Shown here one piece after another: positions 7,855-8,978 of a stretch of 8,978 nucleotides of DNA. The translations under genes were made by a program, and so were the position numbers. Within the stretch, counting starts at the first letter, position 1. Each line of letters opens with the position of its first letter. Origin of the DNA: a bacterium (lineage in GTDB: Bacteria > Krumholzibacteriota > Krumholzibacteriia > LZORAL124-64-63); NCBI GenBank assembly GCA_030591105.1, contig JAUVBS010000060.1, positions 1 through 8,978 on the forward strand, in the 5' to 3' direction. The notes under the pieces were generated by a model, which did no database searches, was not told where the DNA came from, and worked only from the letters and a program-made list of their open reading frames with translations.

Positions 7855-8136
7855 TTGCGGCTCACCTCGAACAAGATCGAACATCTAGCCGGCAGACTCC
7901 TGCATCTGTGCCAACAGAGCAAGCAGATCCATGTGCCCGGTAGTGCAGATCTGGTGATCCGCACCATCGAAGATGTCATCTTCGCCGACATGCGCCGCGA
8001 GGAGGAGATCGACGAACAGGTGGACGAGCTCATCCAGAAGCACAAGAACGAAATCCAGACCTTAGAGATGGACATGGGATCGCTACGCAACAAGTTCAAG
8101 CGCGAAATCGCCAAGAAACAGGGCTTTGTCCTATAA
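7855..8136 (+). CDS. DUF507 family protein, first copy
   Basis: The protein has 93 residues. TTG 7855 is the start, supported by AAAGGA (7844-7849) five bases upstream and by an N-terminus (MRLTSNKIEHLA) that mirrors the second copy. It is a small, charged, all-helical protein without signal peptide or membrane helix: an N-terminal helix, a central segment TIEDVIFADMRREEEIDEQV, and a Lys-rich C-terminus ending AKKQGFVL. The MRL start and the C-terminal AK-x-G-(F/Y)-V motif are characteristic of DUF507, a family of unknown function commonly encoded as adjacent pairs in deltaproteobacterial-type genomes. It is divergent from moxR and probably co-transcribed with the second copy 48 nt downstream. 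Confidence 0.88.
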   Translation: MRLTSNKIEHLAGRLLHLCQQSKQIHVPGSADLVIRTIEDVIFADMRREEEIDEQVDELIQKHKNEIQTLEMDMGSLRNKFKREIAKKQGFVL

Positions 8137-8184
8137 CCTGATCTCGCGCATCACGCGTCGTCGCGCAGAGCAGAGGATACCGAA

Positions 8185-8469
8185 GTGAGGCTATCCGAAG
8201 AACGTATCGCGGTACTGGCCCGCGGAATCGTCGATTCGCTCCTGGACAAGGAACTGGTCGATCTCGAGATCGCCGAGGACCGCTTCTTGTTCCTGATCGA
8301 GAGCGCGATCATCCAGGACCTCAAGCTCGAAGACCAGATAGACGAAGAAGCCACCGAATTTCTGCGCAAGCACAATGCGAACCTCGAGGAGGGCTCTCCC
8401 GAGTGGGAGATCGAACTGGACCGCAAGAGGGAAGACCTCGCGGTGGCCAAGGGCTATGTGATCCACTGA
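8185..8469 (+). CDS. DUF507 family protein, second copy
   Basis: The protein has 94 residues. GTG 8185 has AGAGGA (8172-8177) seven bases upstream. It begins MRLSEERIAVLARGIVDSL and ends AVAKGYVIH, matching the first copy at both ends and in the central acidic helix (IQDLKLEDQIDEEATEF), but the region between has diverged and is more acidic than the Lys-rich first copy. It probably arose by an old duplication; the two may form a heteromer, although nothing in the sequence proves this. It is soluble, has no known motif, and its function is unknown. Confidence 0.9.
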   Translation: MRLSEERIAVLARGIVDSLLDKELVDLEIAEDRFLFLIESAIIQDLKLEDQIDEEATEFLRKHNANLEEGSPEWEIELDRKREDLAVAKGYVIH

Positions 8470-8515
8470 TGCGGTATCCAGTGGCTGGCGGTCCTGCCGG
8501 ACGCCGACAGCGCAC

Positions 8516-8978
8516 GTGAAAATCCTCGTCTCAACTCCTTACTTACCCCACCGCCGGGTCGGCCACGGCGGCGGCTCGGCCGTGCGCGATCTGGTTGCCC
8601 ACCTGACCCGTCGGCACGAGGTGCTACTGGTCAGTCTCGTGCGACCGGGCGAAAGCGATCTCGTGGACGAGGTCACGGAGCTTGGCGCGACGGTGACCGC
8701 AGTTCCCTTCGCCGATCGCCATGCCCGTGGCCTTGCCCGCGCCGACCTGTTGAACAACCGTGCCCGAGCGGTGTGGCGTTCGTTGGTTAGCGGTTACCCG
8801 ACCTACGTCGAGAAGTACGGTTCGCCCGCGCTCGCGCGGGCAGTCGTCGCTGCCACCCGGCGCTTCGCGCCCGACGCAGTGCAAGTGGAGTACCTGCAGC
8901 TGGCGCTGGTGCTGCGCGCGCTGCGCGGCTGGCGAGACAGCACCGCTTCGCCTGGCGGCCGACCGCGCTTGATCCTGA
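8516..8978 (+). CDS. Glycosyltransferase, N-terminal part (GT-B/family 4-like), runs off right edge
   Basis: An open frame starts at GTG 8516 and continues without a stop for 154 codons to the window end. It begins MKILVSTPYLPH, followed by a GHGGGSAVRDLVAHL segment and HEVLLVSLVRPGES. This is the beta-strand, glycine-rich loop and helix pattern at the N-terminus of GT-B glycosyltransferases of the family 4 type, which transfer sugars from nucleotide-sugar donors in cell-surface polysaccharide or glycolipid synthesis. The donor-binding C-terminal half lies outside the window, so donor and acceptor cannot be told. No other start codon occurs in frame between 8462 and 8516. The ribosome binding site is weak (perhaps GGACG at 8499-8503). 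It follows the second DUF507 gene by 46 nt on the same strand and may be in the same transcript. Confidence 0.75.
   Translation, partial: MKILVSTPYLPHRRVGHGGGSAVRDLVAHLTRRHEVLLVSLVRPGESDLVDEVTELGATVTAVPFADRHARGLARADLLNNRARAVWRSLVSGYPTYVEKYGSPALARAVVAATRRFAPDAVQVEYLQLALVLRALRGWRDSTASPGGRPRLIL

Noticed and set aside
7672..7884. Minus-strand 70-codon frame upstream of moxR (with an internal ATG near 7761 giving MAYLLLGTRR), a possible leader peptide.
   Set aside because: No convincing ribosome binding site, it overlaps the DUF507 start and the candidate promoters, and its composition is not clearly protein-like. A leader peptide from the internal ATG cannot be fully excluded.
8539..8884. Minus-strand frames in the right-edge region (72 and 86 codons).
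   Set aside because: They are antisense to the plus-strand glycosyltransferase frame, which is open to the edge and has a clear GT-B N-terminal pattern.

Overview
The window is GC-rich bacterial DNA with tightly packed genes. Its main content is a complete minus-strand Bat-type (aerotolerance-like) MoxR/von Willebrand factor A operon (about 7596 down to 34). It diverges from a short plus-strand cluster: two tandem DUF507 genes followed by the start of a glycosyltransferase gene that runs off the right edge. There are no rRNA, tRNA or CRISPR features and no recognisable insertion sequence. Tandem DUF507 genes in a GC-rich genome, next to a Bat operon with a fused BatB/BatC protein, suggest a deltaproteobacterial-type lineage (Myxococcota, Desulfobacterota, Binatota and relatives). 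This is inference from gene content; no marker gene settles it.

Minus strand, in order of transcription: moxR AAA+ ATPase (7596-6610); a DUF58 protein (6560-5634); a membrane-anchored protein with a signal peptide, one central membrane segment and a cytoplasmic domain resembling DUF4381 (5634-4396); BatA, a VWA protein (4399-3413); a BatB/BatC fusion carrying VWA, TPR and a low-complexity DQQ tail (3416-1572); and BatD (1578-34). From DUF58 onward every stop codon overlaps the next start codon (TGATG, TTGA, GTGA, ATGGTGA), so translation is probably coupled. Two genes need start correction: batA probably starts at TTG 4399 and batB/C at GTG 3416, each with a strong GGAGG-type ribosome binding site. 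In family terms, the MoxR ATPase is thought to act as a chaperone-like remodeller on VWA-domain partners, while BatA, BatB/C, BatD and the DUF4381-like protein would form an inner-membrane/periplasmic assembly linked to envelope or oxidative stress. The biochemical role of this system is poorly defined.

The 258 nt between moxR and the first DUF507 gene probably hold divergent promoters. The best candidate -35 boxes lie on the same seven bases on opposite strands, and a perfect 14-bp palindrome overlaps the plus-strand -10.

Plus strand: two DUF507 genes (7855-8136, TTG start; 8185-8469, GTG start), then a glycosyltransferase N-terminus (GTG 8516 to beyond the window).

The most unusual spot is the left edge. 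In the last ~80 nt, base composition drops sharply, BatD ends shortly after its membrane helix, and a different minus-strand frame, open to the window edge, reads like a piece of a discoidin/F5-8-type-C-like domain. This may be a rearrangement or assembly junction that truncates batD.
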